35,869 nucleotides of DNA from Aeriscardovia sp. (GTDB lineage Bacteria > Actinomycetota > Actinomycetes > Actinomycetales > Bifidobacteriaceae), in contig JAFNPO010000047.1 of assembly GCA_017386585.1 (NCBI GenBank), positions 1-35,869 of the forward strand, read 5' to 3'. Under the pieces are notes generated by a model. That model had not been told where the DNA came from, made no database searches, and was given only the letters and a program-made list of their open reading frames with translations. The number at the start of each line of letters is the position of its first letter. Position 1 is the stretch's first letter. The translations under genes were made by a program, and so were the position numbers. Of this stretch, positions 1 to 9,381 are shown in pieces.

Positions 1-1462
1 CGTCCTCATGGTAGTCAAGCGTCGCGTACCCTTTGGTGTGGGATTTAAGCTGGTCGAAGAAGTCAAAGACGATTTCACCCAGTGGGATGCGGTAGTGCAG
101 GTCCACGCGTTCGGCACTGATGTACTCCATGTTCTTCATCTCACCGCGGTGTTCTTGGCACAGGGTCATGACATCGCCGATATAGTCCTTCGGCGTGACG
201 ATGTCAACGTCGGCCATGGGTTCGTACACCGCGCGAATCTTACCATCGGGGTATTCGCTCGGGTTGGTCACAGTCTTCTCGGAACTGTCCTCGCATATGA
301 CACGGTAGTGCACGTTTGGGGCCGTGGAGATGAGATCGAGACCGAACTCGCGCTGTAGGCGTTCAAGGGTGATCTGCATATGGAGCAGTCCGAGGAATCC
401 GCAACGGAAGCCGAAGCCCAGCGCCACGGACGTCTCCGGGGTGTAAACCAGAGACGCGTCGTTGAGCTTGAGCTTATCGAGAGCTTCGCGCAGCGCCGGG
501 AACTCGGTAGTGTCTAGCGGGAAGAGGGCGGCATAGACCATGGGCTGTGGCTCGCGGTAGCCGGGCAGTGCCTTCGTGGCGGGATTCTTCTGCGTCGTAA
601 TGGTGTCACCGACTTTGGACTGACTAACTTCCTTAACGCCGGTGATAATGTAGCCGACTTCTCCCGCACCCAGCGACGTCGTTGGCTTCATGGTCGGGCT
701 GATGACGCCAAGTTCGATGGGATCGTGCGAAGAACCCAAGCCCATTTGTAAAACCTTCTCACGCGAGCGGATTTCACCGTCGACCATGCGAATATAGGTT
801 ACGATCCCGCGATACGGGTCATACTCGGAGTCGAAGATGAGCGCGCGGGCCGGCGCGTTCCGATTGCCGGAGGGGGCGGGCACTTGGCGGACAATGGTGT
901 CGAGCAGGTCGGCGACGCCTTCACCGGTCTTTCCGGATACGCGCAGAACTTCGGAGGGATTGCAGCCCAGTAGGTTAGCTATCTCATCTGCGCATTTGTC
1001 TGGCATGGCGCTGGGCAGATCGATTTTGTTGAGGACTGGGATAATTGTCAGATCGTCGTCAATGGCCATGTACAGGTTGCTGAGTGTCTGTGCTTCGATT
1101 CCCTGTGTCGCATCGACGAGTAGAACAGCGCCTTCGCACGCGGCCAGCGAGCGCGAGACCTCGTACGTGAAGTCAACATGCCCTGGGGTGTCGATCATGC
1201 CGAGCGTGTACTCTTGACCGTCGACCGTCCAGGGAACGCGTACGGCCTGTGATTTGATTGTGATGCCGCGTTCGCGCTCGATGTCCATCCGGTCGAGGTA
1301 CTGGTTGCGCATATCGTGTTCTGATACCACGCCGGATAGCTGCAGAATGCGATCAGCCACGGTGGACTTACCGTGGTCGATGTGTGCGATGATACAGAAA
1401 TTGCGAATTAGCGATTGCGAAGTGGAACCAGGAACGTTTTTCTGCTCCAAAAAGACCACCAT
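1..1462 (-). CDS. lepA: Elongation factor 4 (LepA), partial at C-terminus
   Basis: Ribosome-bound translational GTPase (EF4/LepA) that acts on stalled or mis-translocated ribosomes. About 487 codons are visible; the family is about 600-630 residues, so the C-terminal part lies beyond the window start. The reading frame begins [11 protein letters not shown], followed by the G1 loop AHIDHGKST near residue 27, then DTPGHVDF (G3) and NKIDLPSA (G4), and the LepA-typical segment [15 protein letters not shown] chose the ATG at 1462; the GTG just after it is an alternative because GGGGAAG sits directly against the ATG. The gene lies just after the rpsT terminator on the same strand, so it probably has its own promoter: a -10-like TACACT lies at 1494-1499 (minus), with no clear -35. 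Confidence 0.97.
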   Translation of the reverse strand, partial: MVVFLEQKNVPGSTSQSLIRNFCIIAHIDHGKSTVADRILQLSGVVSEHDMRNQYLDRMDIERERGITIKSQAVRVPWTVDGQEYTLGMIDTPGHVDFTYEVSRSLAACEGAVLLVDATQGIEAQTLSNLYMAIDDDLTIIPVLNKIDLPSAMPDKCADEIANLLGCNPSEVLRVSGKTGEGVADLLDTIVRQVPAPSGNRNAPARALIFDSEYDPYRGIVTYIRMVDGEIRSREKVLQMGLGSSHDPIELGVISPTMKPTTSLGAGEVGYIITGVKEVSQSKVGDTITTQKNPATKALPGYREPQPMVYAALFPLDTTEFPALREALDKLKLNDASLVYTPETSVALGFGFRCGFLGLLHMQITLERLQREFGLDLISTAPNVHYRVICEDSSEKTVTNPSEYPDGKIRAVYEPMADVDIVTPKDYIGDVMTLCQEHRGEMKNMEYISAERVDLHYRIPLGEIVFDFFDQLKSHTKGYATLDYHED

Positions 1463-1513
1463 CTTCCCCAGTTGTCGGTTTTCGTCTGTTTTCAGTGTAT
1501 CGGCAGGCGTGAA

Positions 1514-1547
1514 ACAAAAGCCTCCCGCCGAGGCGGGAGGCTTTTGT
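1514..1547 (-). terminator. Rho-independent terminator of rpsT
   Basis: A near-perfect inverted repeat: CCTCCCGCC (1521-1529) pairs with GGCGGGAGG (1532-1540), extended by ACAAAAG (1514-1520) with CTTTTGT (1541-1547). Read on the minus strand the GC-rich stem is followed by CTTTTGTTTC. It starts 17 bases after the rpsT stop codon and separates rpsT from lepA. The A/T flanks make it usable in both directions. Confidence 0.9.
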
Positions 1548-1563
1548 GGGGACGAATCGTTCC

Positions 1564-1827
1564 TTAGTCCATCTTGTTGATGGCGAGAGCGAGACCAGAC
1601 TTGCGGTTCGCGGCCTGGTTCTTGTGGATGATGCCTTTGCCCGCGGCCTTGTCGAGTTCGCGGGCAGCGACGGCGAAGGCCTGCTGAGCGGCGGCCTTGT
1701 CGCCGGTTTCGATGGCGCGACGGGTTTTGCGGATCTCAGTCTTCAGCATGCTCTTGACGGCGACGTTGCGGCGATGTGCCTTCTCGTTCGTGATGACGCG
1801 CTTCTTCTGCTGCTTGGTGTTTGCCAT
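1564..1827 (-). CDS. rpsT: 30S ribosomal protein S20
   Basis: bS20, a primary 16S rRNA binding protein of the small subunit body. The protein is 87 residues, the usual length, strongly basic and helical, with the family N-terminus [21 protein letters not shown]. The start is supported by GGAG nine bases upstream of the ATG. It lies 84 bases downstream of rplY on the same strand with no clear promoter in the gap, so it may be read from the rplY transcript. Its own strong terminator follows directly. Confidence 0.97.
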   Translation of the reverse strand: MANTKQQKKRVITNEKAHRRNVAVKSMLKTEIRKTRRAIETGDKAAAQQAFAVAARELDKAAGKGIIHKNQAANRKSGLALAINKMD

Positions 1828-1911
1828 ATCAATGCTCCAATTTTGTCGATGAATCTACTGTTAGGGATGCCGATGGGGTTTCGGTGCTTCACCTAGGGTG
1901 GCGCTTAGTAT

Positions 1912-2517
1912 TTATTTGGCGGCGTCACTCTTGCCGTCGGAAGCGTCGGCTGCGGTTGCGGCCGGTTCTTCTTCACCCTCCGGGACCTGGACGCTGACAA
2001 TGACCGTGTCCTCGTCGATGTCGACGAGTTTGGCTCCCTTTGGCAGCTTGATGTCTTTGGCCAGGATCTCGTCGCCGGCCTGTTTACCTTCGACGGAGAG
2101 GGTGAATTCCTCTGGCAGATTGCTGACGTCTGCCAGGACGCGCAGGGTCTTTGTGAGGATGAAGGCGACGCCGTTGCCCTTGGTTTCGCCTTCGATGAAG
2201 ACTGGGACTTCAACTTCAATCTTGTCGCCGGCCTTCACTTCGTAGAAGTCGATATGTTCGATGATGCGCTTGACGGGGTTCTTCTGAACGTCCTTGACAA
2301 CGGCCAAGTGATTTTCACCGCCGAAGTCTAGTTCGAAAATAGCGTTGGTGTGGCGCAGGGCGTTACTCGTCTCGTGCATTGGAAGCTCGAGGAACAGCGG
2401 CTGCTTGCCGTGCGAGTACAGAGACGCCGGAATTTTGTGCTCGCGACGGAGCTGACGGGCTGCGCCTTTGCCGAACTTGGTACGAACGTCGCCTGCGAGT
2501 TCAATATGTTCTGCCAT
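1912..2517 (-). CDS. rplY: 50S ribosomal protein L25 (Ctc/TL5 type)
   Basis: bL25, which binds 5S rRNA in the large subunit. The 201-residue form from the ATG at 2517 starts MAEHIELAGDVRTKFGKGAARQLRR, the family N-terminus. It has the L25 beta-barrel (about residues 5-95), then the C-terminal TL5/CTC domain (about 100-185) and an acidic, alanine-rich tail. This two-domain form is usual in Actinobacteria and longer than E. coli L25. GGAGG lies five bases upstream of this ATG. The frame stays open for a further 36 codons upstream, to a TTG with its own Shine-Dalgarno sequence; I treat that as an alternative start or leader (separate entry) because the 201-residue form matches the family. Confidence 0.95.
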   Translation of the reverse strand: MAEHIELAGDVRTKFGKGAARQLRREHKIPASLYSHGKQPLFLELPMHETSNALRHTNAIFELDFGGENHLAVVKDVQKNPVKRIIEHIDFYEVKAGDKIEVEVPVFIEGETKGNGVAFILTKTLRVLADVSNLPEEFTLSVEGKQAGDEILAKDIKLPKGAKLVDIDEDTVIVSVQVPEGEEEPAATAADASDGKSDAAK

Positions 2518-2617
2518 GAATCCTCCATTCGATCGTTGCTTCATTGCGAGGATCGCGCGAAAGACGACATCACAGGACGCCGGAAACGCTGCCGAGTCGA
2601 TAACGGGATCGGGTCCC

Positions 2618-2640
2618 CTCGCCAAAGCATCTCCTTTTTT
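2618..2640 (-). promoter_or_regulatory. Second, upstream in-frame initiation site for rplY
   Basis: On the minus strand AAAAAAGGAG (2631-2640) lies five bases before a TTG at 2625. That TTG opens a frame that runs without a stop into rplY, adding 36 residues (MARGPDPVIDSAAFP...). The Shine-Dalgarno match is as good as that of the accepted start. The added segment has no recognisable targeting or domain features. It may be a genuine alternative start, a translated leader, or chance. Confidence 0.35.
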
Positions 2641-3732
2641 ATAGCATCACCTCAGGCCAAGGCGCGCATAGCGAGAACGCCAACGGGAACAGCACGTCCA
2701 GCGGCGCACCGGCTCGTATCCTAGTTTCTCGGTTCCTGAGGAGCGTTAGCACTAGTTCGGGAGCAACGCCCCGTGACCATGATGCATCACCTATGGCAGC
2801 GTCAGTATGAGCGCGAACATGGTCAATGCTCACGCTCATGAGGAAATTTAAGATCCGTGCCTGCCGCTAACGGCGCTGTACAGGACTTCGACACAACCGC
2901 CAGCAGCATTAGCATGTCGAAGGAAAACATGTGACGAGCCGATCGACAAGTGCGGATGCGAAGTGCCTCCCTTGGAGCGGCTCATGGTTTTAAACTACTA
3001 CCGCAGGCGTGGGGCGGACTCAGCCCGAAGATGAAATGGTCACCTCGTGCTTGCCCCCGCACCGGCCCTGTTTTAAGGCCGACAGACACTACGGCGGGAC
3101 ACGGGCCTTCGAAACCGTTTTCCTCTACTGCCGGTATTCATCGTCTGCGGCGACGCGTCCCTACGGGAAGGACGCGAAGCGAGATGTTTCTGCTTTGTCG
3201 CTGGCAACCGTAATACGGCCTGTCTAGTATCACATCTGAGAGATCGGGCAATCGCTGTCACCTTCATCATGCCGTTCATCATGTCCAGTATCCCGCTCTG
3301 ATACCATAACAACAACAACAGTGGCTCCACTAACAAGAGGAGACCCCCACCGCACTAACAAGAGTAGATCCCCACCGCGCTCTATTCGGCAAAGAAGGCA
3401 GATATGCTAGCGCCGCTTAACGCTTCCCAACAGGGAGGGATCTTTTTGTCATCGCTATGTCGGCCGTTGTCTGCCCTTGCTAGAACAGCCGTAACGCGGC
3501 CACCGCGGCAGATCTCAGGTTCTCGACAATTTGGGGTACCCTTCCAGATTTACCGGCGTTCGCCGTCGCTTCACAAGGCACGGCTGTTTTCGTCACCGGG
3601 AACGCCTGCAGGTGGAAGTCGGCCGTTCCCAGCGACGCTTGTGCGCGGACCGAACCGAGCGTGGAGATGGAGAAAAAGTAGAGAAGGAAAGAATGGACAG
3701 GTAGACTAGCCAAGGCAACAGAAGGAGAGTAC
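2641..3732. other. Gene-free interval between rplY and fadD
   Basis: About 1.1 kb without a convincing gene on either strand: the open frames are short and their translations look like random or out-of-frame sequence. It holds a 25-bp tandem duplication (own entry), an AAC trinucleotide run at 3308-3320, and a repeated TTCATCATG at about 3264-3288. A hairpin CGCGTCC/GGACGCG (3154-3176) lacks a T-tract. A weak plus-strand terminator-like stem (3421-3447) ends in five T. The promoters of the divergent rplY and fadD should lie here. A minus-strand TAGGAT at about 2717-2722 is a possible -10 for rplY, but I see no good -35. Confidence 0.6.
3328..3377. repeat. 25-bp imperfect tandem duplication
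   Basis: Two head-to-tail copies, 3328-3352 and 3353-3377, identical except at two positions (the 13th and 17th base). Each copy begins CACTAACAAGAG and ends CCCACCG. The duplication lies 8 bases after a short AAC repeat. With only two copies and no spacer it is not a CRISPR. It may be slippage, or a pair of protein-binding sites about 360 bases upstream of fadD. Confidence 0.8.
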
Positions 3733-5700
3733 GTGTCAGACGCTAACAATTTTACCGCGAGGCCACTGCCTAACATCACTCAATCGCTCTCGCCAAAAGA
3801 CCCATCCTCCGAGCTGACGGTTCCGTTTACCCGGGAATGGTCTCCCGGCTATCCCAGCACCACAGCAATAGATCCGCACACGCATCTGATCACGACGCAA
3901 ACGCAGGGCGTTGGCGACATTCCGGATGCGATGACTATCTATTCTCTGTACCGCGGACGCGCCGAACGCATACCGAACGCTCCCCTGTACTCCTTCAAGA
4001 GGAACGGTGAGTGGGTCTCTAAGACCGGTCGCGATACCCTCAAGGACATTCGCGCCGTAGCTAAGGGCCTTATCCGTCTGGGTGTGCGCAAGGGTGACAC
4101 CGTGGCTCTCATGTGCCACACGTCTTACGAGTGGATCGTTCTGGATGCGGCCGTCGTCTCGATCGGTGGCGTGCTAGCGACCATCTACGATACGGATTCG
4201 ACTGAACAAATTCGTCACATCGTCACTAACTCTGACGCTCGTTGGCTTGTCGTTGAAACGCTCGACATGAAACACAAGGGCGACGACGCTGTGCGCGGCA
4301 AGGACGGGTTTTGTGGCATCTTCTGCCTGGAGAACGGTGCACTCGCCCAAATTCGCGCTTACGGCGAAGGTGTTACCGACGCTGAACTTGACCGCCGTAT
4401 CAATGACGTGCGCAAGACTGATCTGTGCTCTATTGTTTACACGTCTGGCTCTACGGGATCTCCTAAGGGCGTCGAAATGACGCACGAGAGCTACTGCGCC
4501 ACCGCTGTGAATCTCAACGCTTATCTGCCGTCTGTTCTAGCTGATCCCAAGGGTGCGGTTCTTATGTTCCTACCGCTGGCGCATTCCTTCGCGCGGGCTA
4601 TCAACTATATCGTCGTGGCCAGTCAAATCCGCTCCTACATCTCCGGAGGCTTTAAGACGCTTTTGAGTGATTTGCAATACGCACGCCCGACGACCATGAT
4701 CGCCGTTCCTCGCGTATACGAGAAGTTGTATAACGCCGCGTCCCAAAAGGCAGGTCATGGTTGGAAAGGCCAGGTGTTCTCCCACTCCGTAAAGAACGCC
4801 TGCGCCTACATGAACGAGATTAGCGAGAAGGGCCATCCCAGTTTCCACACAGCCGTCATGCACGCAGCGTATGACGCGGCCGTTTACTCTCAGCTACGCG
4901 ACGTGTTGGGTGGGCGCTCCAAATGGCTTGTCTGCGGGGGTGCACCGCTGGACCCGCAGTTGATGTCATTCTTCCGCGGAGCCGGCATTCCCCTGTATGA
5001 GGGCTACGGCATGACGGAAACGACGGCCCCGTGCACCTTTACTCCGCTGGGTGCGCCGTACCATCCGGGTTCCGTGGGCATTGCCTTCCCGGGTTTCGCG
5101 GTTCGTATCGCTGAGGACGGCGAAATCCAGGTCAAGGGTACAGCTGTCTTCAAGAAGTACCATAAGAATCCCGCAGCGACGGCGGAAGCCTTCACTAAGG
5201 ACGGGTGGCTGGCCACCGGCGACATGGGTCGTATTGACGACGAAGGCTTTACCTACGTGACTGGCCGAAAGAAGGATCTCATTATCACCGCTGGGGGAAA
5301 GAACGTCTCCCCACGTCCGATGGAGGAGGTCATCGAGCGCTGCCCGCTCGTCTCCCACGCCGTGGTACTAGGCGACCAGCGACCGTTCGTTTCGGCCTTA
5401 GTAACGCTCGATGAGTCGGCACTACGCGACTGGCTGACCACGGAGAACCTAGACGAGAACATGAGCCTGCAGGAGGCCTGCTCCAATGCTGCCGTACGTG
5501 CGGAGATTCAGCGTTTCATCGACCAAGCCAACGCCACGGAGTCCCGCGCAGAATCCGTCCGCAAGTTCATCATCATCCCTGACGACTTCACCCAGGAGAA
5601 TGGCATGCTGACTGTGTCGATGAAGATTATCCGCCCGCATGTCATGCGCCGCTACCAGCATTTGCTGGATACGCGGATGTACGTCCCACGAAAGAAGTAA
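3733..5700 (+). CDS. fadD: Long-chain acyl-CoA synthetase (AMP-forming)
   Basis: Activates fatty acids as acyl-AMP and then acyl-CoA; in a bifidobacterium-like cell it probably feeds exogenous fatty acids into lipids. The 655-residue protein has the whole ANL superfamily set: P-loop YTSGSTGSPKG (236-246), GYGMTET (424-430), the adenylate aspartate in GWLATGD (491-497), the hinge GRKKDLIITAGGKNVSP (511-527) and the A10 catalytic lysine at K631. The roughly 70-residue N-terminal lead and overall length fit the actinobacterial FadD15-like group. The start is a GTG with AAGGAG five to six bases upstream. There is no signal peptide or membrane helix. It stands alone between gene-free intervals and has its own terminator. 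The exact chain-length preference cannot be read. Confidence 0.93.
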   Translation: MSDANNFTARPLPNITQSLSPKDPSSELTVPFTREWSPGYPSTTAIDPHTHLITTQTQGVGDIPDAMTIYSLYRGRAERIPNAPLYSFKRNGEWVSKTGRDTLKDIRAVAKGLIRLGVRKGDTVALMCHTSYEWIVLDAAVVSIGGVLATIYDTDSTEQIRHIVTNSDARWLVVETLDMKHKGDDAVRGKDGFCGIFCLENGALAQIRAYGEGVTDAELDRRINDVRKTDLCSIVYTSGSTGSPKGVEMTHESYCATAVNLNAYLPSVLADPKGAVLMFLPLAHSFARAINYIVVASQIRSYISGGFKTLLSDLQYARPTTMIAVPRVYEKLYNAASQKAGHGWKGQVFSHSVKNACAYMNEISEKGHPSFHTAVMHAAYDAAVYSQLRDVLGGRSKWLVCGGAPLDPQLMSFFRGAGIPLYEGYGMTETTAPCTFTPLGAPYHPGSVGIAFPGFAVRIAEDGEIQVKGTAVFKKYHKNPAATAEAFTKDGWLATGDMGRIDDEGFTYVTGRKKDLIITAGGKNVSPRPMEEVIERCPLVSHAVVLGDQRPFVSALVTLDESALRDWLTTENLDENMSLQEACSNAAVRAEIQRFIDQANATESRAESVRKFIIIPDDFTQENGMLTVSMKIIRPHVMRRYQHLLDTRMYVPRKK

Positions 5701-5748
5701 CAGCTAAAATAGCGTTCCACCTCTATCACCGTCGACATAGTTGTCTCG

Positions 5749-5790
5749 AAAGGGAGGGTCAGCGCCCGCGGACATTTATCCTCCCTTTTT
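5749..5790 (+). terminator. Rho-independent terminator of fadD
   Basis: AAAGGGAGG (5749-5757) pairs with CCTCCCTTT (5780-5788) around a 22-base loop, and the 3' arm runs into TTTTTAT. It lies about 50 bases after the fadD stop. The A-run on the 5' side would also let it stop transcription arriving on the minus strand. Confidence 0.75.
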
Positions 5791-6870
5791 ATATTCTCTC
5801 ACCTGGTCCTGCTACGCCTGCTCACGCGCCCGGTGCGTGGGAGCAAGAGGAGAGCTAGTAGTTCGACGAAATAAAATTGGTCGAGCACCACTCCACACTG
5901 TTGGTAATCTCGACCACACAGCGACGACATGATTGGTTTTCGCTCACCGCTTTAAGGTCACGCGCCGACTTCTCAGCGCCACGATCCTATTACGGGGGTG
6001 AGAGGACAAGCGAAACCCTGTTGGAGACTGCAGTTTCTGCACTAAAACCTTCATCTACCACCACTTCAATGAGCCAACGGGACTGTTAAAGCTGTTAGGC
6101 GAAAACCGTCTGCCCATGGGTCGGCATCAAGATTATTTTCATATACGTACGGGCCTCTTCCCGGCAAAACGATATTTCTCAGGGACGACTACCCTACGGC
6201 TCCATAGGGTGCTGCTGAGCAGACACGCGAAGCCGGAGAAAGAACCGTCTTTGCCCAAGGATAACCATCTGCAGGCAACTCCAGACTATAGGCGACATGG
6301 CCACCCAGGATGCCCTCTTCGACATTACGGTCGACGTGAGAAACTCCTCTTTGTACGTATCGAGCAGGCGTCGTTGCTCAGCGGTGGCATACTAAAGCGG
6401 ACGAGGGCGCGCACTTAAGCTTACAAGTCTTCTGCCAGCCGATCTTTCTTTTCGCCCAGGACGAGTCCTACCGCTGTCTTCTTAATGAGCAGGACCCCCG
6501 TCTTACTTGCCGTGGTGCTAGGTGGACAGCTCGTCTTATGCCATGCGATACCACACGTCGGGGCGCCGACGGCAGCCTCCTCAAACGCAGATGAAGCCAT
6601 CACAATATTGATGGCAGTTCTAGACCGCACCAAAGACGTGGCGAGACAGCCGAATTCAAGCGCAAGACTCCCTAGAACCGAGCAAAGATGCCGCTTTCCT
6701 CTCCCTCTTCCAGCACGGATTTTTGACCGGGGACTTCGGGAACTGCTACTGAGTGGGCGCACGAGAAGGTAGGGAGAGGCGTCAAGGAAATCTATGACCA
6801 CAGGACAAGCAGGTCTGATCCGATTCTCGGGAATTCAGAAACAGGTTGAACAAGCCAGCGAGAACTGTCG
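5791..6870. other. Gene-free interval between fadD and era
   Basis: About 1.1 kb with no gene I recognise. The minus-strand frame 6421-6801 is open for 126 codons and its last 26 residues (ending GLVLGEKKDRLAEDL) look protein-like. Another minus-strand frame at about 6070-6350 reads plausibly (HVAYSLELPADGYPW and onward) but is broken by stops. These could be remnants of a decayed gene downstream of era, but I could not tie them to a family, and the rest of the interval is stop-ridden in every frame. No clear era-operon terminator was seen. Confidence 0.5.
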
Positions 6871-7998
6871 TCAGAAGCCCAATCTCCGCAGCTTCTTAGG
6901 GTCAGACTGCCAATTCTTGGCGACCGCCACATGGAGCTCTAAGTCCGTGGGACAGCCCACAGCGAGGTTGACTGCGTTACGAATCTTTTTCTTGACCTCA
7001 ACTAAGTGGCAGGCTTTGTGGCCGATAACGATTGGTTTCTGCGATTCACGCTCCACGTACAGCGATACATACGCGCGTGCATGAGTGGATGGACTGCCTT
7101 CTTCAGGATATTCCAGCGCATCAACGACAACGGCCAGCGAGTGCGGCAGCTCGTTGCGTAGGTTTTCCAGAAACGCGCCGCGGATTAGCTCGGCGATGCG
7201 CTGCTTCGGTGTCTCTTCGCTGACCATATCCTCTGGGTACATCTGTGGGCCCTCCGGCAGCACGCTGATAAGCACATTCTCCAGTTCGGCAATATTGTTA
7301 CTCTTCTTCGCTGACACTGGCACAATCTGGGTGAAGTGGCCAAACTGATTGATTTCCAACAGCTTAGCTGCCAAATGGTCGCGCTGAACTGTATCGATTT
7401 TCGTGACGACGGCAATCACGGGTTTACGCCATACAGATACGGTCCGCGGCTCCCCTGGCTTGACGGGATTCTCAGGCGTATCGATGTCTTTCTTGCGGGC
7501 TTCCTCCAGCGGGATCCGGTGGGAGAACTGTGAGTGCAACTGGGTGAGGATACGCCGGTCACCTGGCCCGATATCCTCGTTCGCTGGAAGTAGGAAGAGA
7601 ATAGCGTCGCATTCCACCAACGACGCGTCGGCTACTTGGTCCAGGTGCTTGCCCAGCAGCGTGCGCGGTCGGTGGATGCCTGGGGTGTCGACTAGGACGA
7701 TTTGCGCCTGCGGTAGTGTTACGATAGCGCGGATGGCCTTGCGTGTCGTTTCCGGACGGGACGACGTGATGGCGACCTGCTGACCGACTAGGGCATTCGT
7801 CAGCGTGGACTTTCCGACGTTCGGCCGTCCGACGAGGCCCACGAAGCCGAAACGGTATGGTGTTCCATCCGGAGCAGTTGTACGCGGCCTTGGGTGGTCG
7901 GAGAGGATGCTCTCCTGGGTCGATAGCTTGCTCTTCGAGTCCACGGTTTGCGTCTCTATTCCAACTGTTTCCTTGTTTGTTGTTTCCTCTGTGTTCAT
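6871..7998 (-). CDS. era: GTPase Era
   Basis: Essential GTPase that binds the 3' end of 16S rRNA during 30S maturation. G motifs in order: GRPNVGKST (G1, 57-65), PETTRK (G2, near 82), DTPG (G3, 104-107) and TKID (G4, 199-202). A C-terminal KH-type domain ends SDPKKLRRLGF. At 375 residues it is longer than the usual 300: there is a polar N-terminal extension of about 48 residues, and about 35 extra residues between G3 and G4 (near 155-190). The KH loop reads GHKA (in VIGHKACHL) instead of the usual GxxG-type GKGG. It is last in the HIT-phoH-ybeY-CBS-era string, 7 bases after the CBS gene, with AGGGA upstream. The pairing with ybeY, another 16S maturation factor, fits its job. Confidence 0.95.
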   Translation of the reverse strand: MNTEETTNKETVGIETQTVDSKSKLSTQESILSDHPRPRTTAPDGTPYRFGFVGLVGRPNVGKSTLTNALVGQQVAITSSRPETTRKAIRAIVTLPQAQIVLVDTPGIHRPRTLLGKHLDQVADASLVECDAILFLLPANEDIGPGDRRILTQLHSQFSHRIPLEEARKKDIDTPENPVKPGEPRTVSVWRKPVIAVVTKIDTVQRDHLAAKLLEINQFGHFTQIVPVSAKKSNNIAELENVLISVLPEGPQMYPEDMVSEETPKQRIAELIRGAFLENLRNELPHSLAVVVDALEYPEEGSPSTHARAYVSLYVERESQKPIVIGHKACHLVEVKKKIRNAVNLAVGCPTDLELHVAVAKNWQSDPKKLRRLGF

Positions 7999-8005
7999 TG
8001 CGTCC

Positions 8006-9379
8006 CTACTCTCTGTGTTTTGAGCCTTCCTTGTCTTTACCGGCCGCTAATGGTGACGACGCCGGCTCGACAACAATCATTGAGACCTTCTTACGTCGAC
8101 CGGCGGAATCAACCGCTGTTAACCGCAGTCCATGGGTAACGGCTGACTGTCCGACGACGGGCACACGACCCAACAGCTTTGTCAGCAGTCCATAGACCGT
8201 GTCGACGTCGTCCTCGTCAATATCAATTTCGAAAATATCCTCCAGATCGGAAATCGGCGTGCGGGCCGGCATCTTCCAAGCGTCACCAATCTTCTCTGGA
8301 TCGCGGTGCTGGGTCTTGTCGTGCTCATCCGCCAGCTCACCCACGATCTGCTCGATGGCATCCTCGATGGTAACCAGGCCGGCTATGCCGCCGTACTCGT
8401 CCACCACCATAGCGATATGTTGACGCTCGCGCTGCATCTGGTGGAACAAATCATCCACCGGTTTCGACTCGGGCACCAGCAGCGGATCGCGGGCGATGGT
8501 CTGTACTCTCCGGCTCTTCGCCCGTGGATTGAACGCCGTCGCTTGCACCGCGTCCTTAAGGTAGGCCATGCCGACTAGGTCGTCAACGTCCTCACCAATG
8601 ACGGGGATGCGGCTGAAGCCTGAGCGAGAGAACATTCTAATGGCCGTACCGAGCGTCTCGTTCTTGCTGATGCAGACCATGTCGGTACGCGGAACCATGA
8701 TTTCGCGGGTCAAAGTATCAGACAGGCCCACGACGTTGTGGAGCATCTCCGCGACGTCCGGGTCGAGGTCCGTTGCCTCGACGATGCGGTCGACCATAGC
8801 CTTACCCTGTTCTGTGCGTATCTTCTCGATTTCCTCGTCGTCCGACAAATTTCCATCACCATCCTCGCGAAAGGTGCGCCCCAGGCCGGATATGCGAGCG
8901 AAAGGCGTGAGCGCAACAGCTAGGCGCATGAGTCGAACATGCCGAATCATGAGGTCGAGCGGCTTACCGGTACCGGTCATTCGCGGTCGTAGCAGCACTG
9001 AGAACACCCCAATGATGATGGCGCCGACGAGGCCGACGAGGCCATCGAGCCACCATTGCGAGGAAAACTGCGCGATAATCATCACCAGGGAGACGCCGCT
9101 GAGCACATTCATGCCGATGCGGAAGAAGGAGGCCGATGAAGCCGTGGCGTTGCGATTAGCAACCAGGGTTTGCACCCTGGTGATCTTGCGTAGTCGCTTG
9201 GCCTGCTCGAAACGGGTAAGGCTCTCGTCTGTTTGCGTCTCCAGGGACCGGTTGTTGAGCGAGGTTCGTGTCACGCGCGTGACAGCAGCTTCCTGGCCGG
9301 CAAAAATCAGCGACAGCCACACGAATAGCAGAGTGAGAACAGTGAAAACGACGAAGAGAAGAGCTTGTTGAGCGTCCAT
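8006..9379 (-). CDS. CBS-domain membrane protein, CorC/HlyC (CNNM-like) family
   Basis: Members of this family are membrane proteins linked to Mg2+/Co2+ homeostasis, often called hemolysin-like. The 457-residue protein has an N-terminal membrane helix (about 6-28) and further hydrophobic segments near 92-103 and 112-130, matching a DUF21-type membrane part. A CBS pair spans about 223-345 (REIMVPRTDM at 225-234, VVDEYGGIAGLVTIED at 325-340). A CorC_HlyC C-terminal domain spans about 365-440, followed by a charged tail. The ATG lies two bases after the ybeY stop and the TAG seven bases before era, so it is mid-operon. In many Actinobacteria the same gene sits between ybeY and era. Transport itself is not shown by the sequence. 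Confidence 0.9.
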   Translation of the reverse strand: MDAQQALLFVVFTVLTLLFVWLSLIFAGQEAAVTRVTRTSLNNRSLETQTDESLTRFEQAKRLRKITRVQTLVANRNATASSASFFRIGMNVLSGVSLVMIIAQFSSQWWLDGLVGLVGAIIIGVFSVLLRPRMTGTGKPLDLMIRHVRLMRLAVALTPFARISGLGRTFREDGDGNLSDDEEIEKIRTEQGKAMVDRIVEATDLDPDVAEMLHNVVGLSDTLTREIMVPRTDMVCISKNETLGTAIRMFSRSGFSRIPVIGEDVDDLVGMAYLKDAVQATAFNPRAKSRRVQTIARDPLLVPESKPVDDLFHQMQRERQHIAMVVDEYGGIAGLVTIEDAIEQIVGELADEHDKTQHRDPEKIGDAWKMPARTPISDLEDIFEIDIDEDDVDTVYGLLTKLLGRVPVVGQSAVTHGLRLTAVDSAGRRKKVSMIVVEPASSPLAAGKDKEGSKHRE

Positions 9380-9381
9380 GT

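Noticed and set aside
3328..3377. Direct repeats considered as a CRISPR array
   Set aside because: Only two adjoining copies with no spacer and no cas genes anywhere in the window.
8568..9371. A 267-codon plus-strand open frame
   Set aside because: It lies antisense within the CBS/CorC-family gene and is serine/arginine-rich like other antisense shadows; no family resemblance and no ribosome site.
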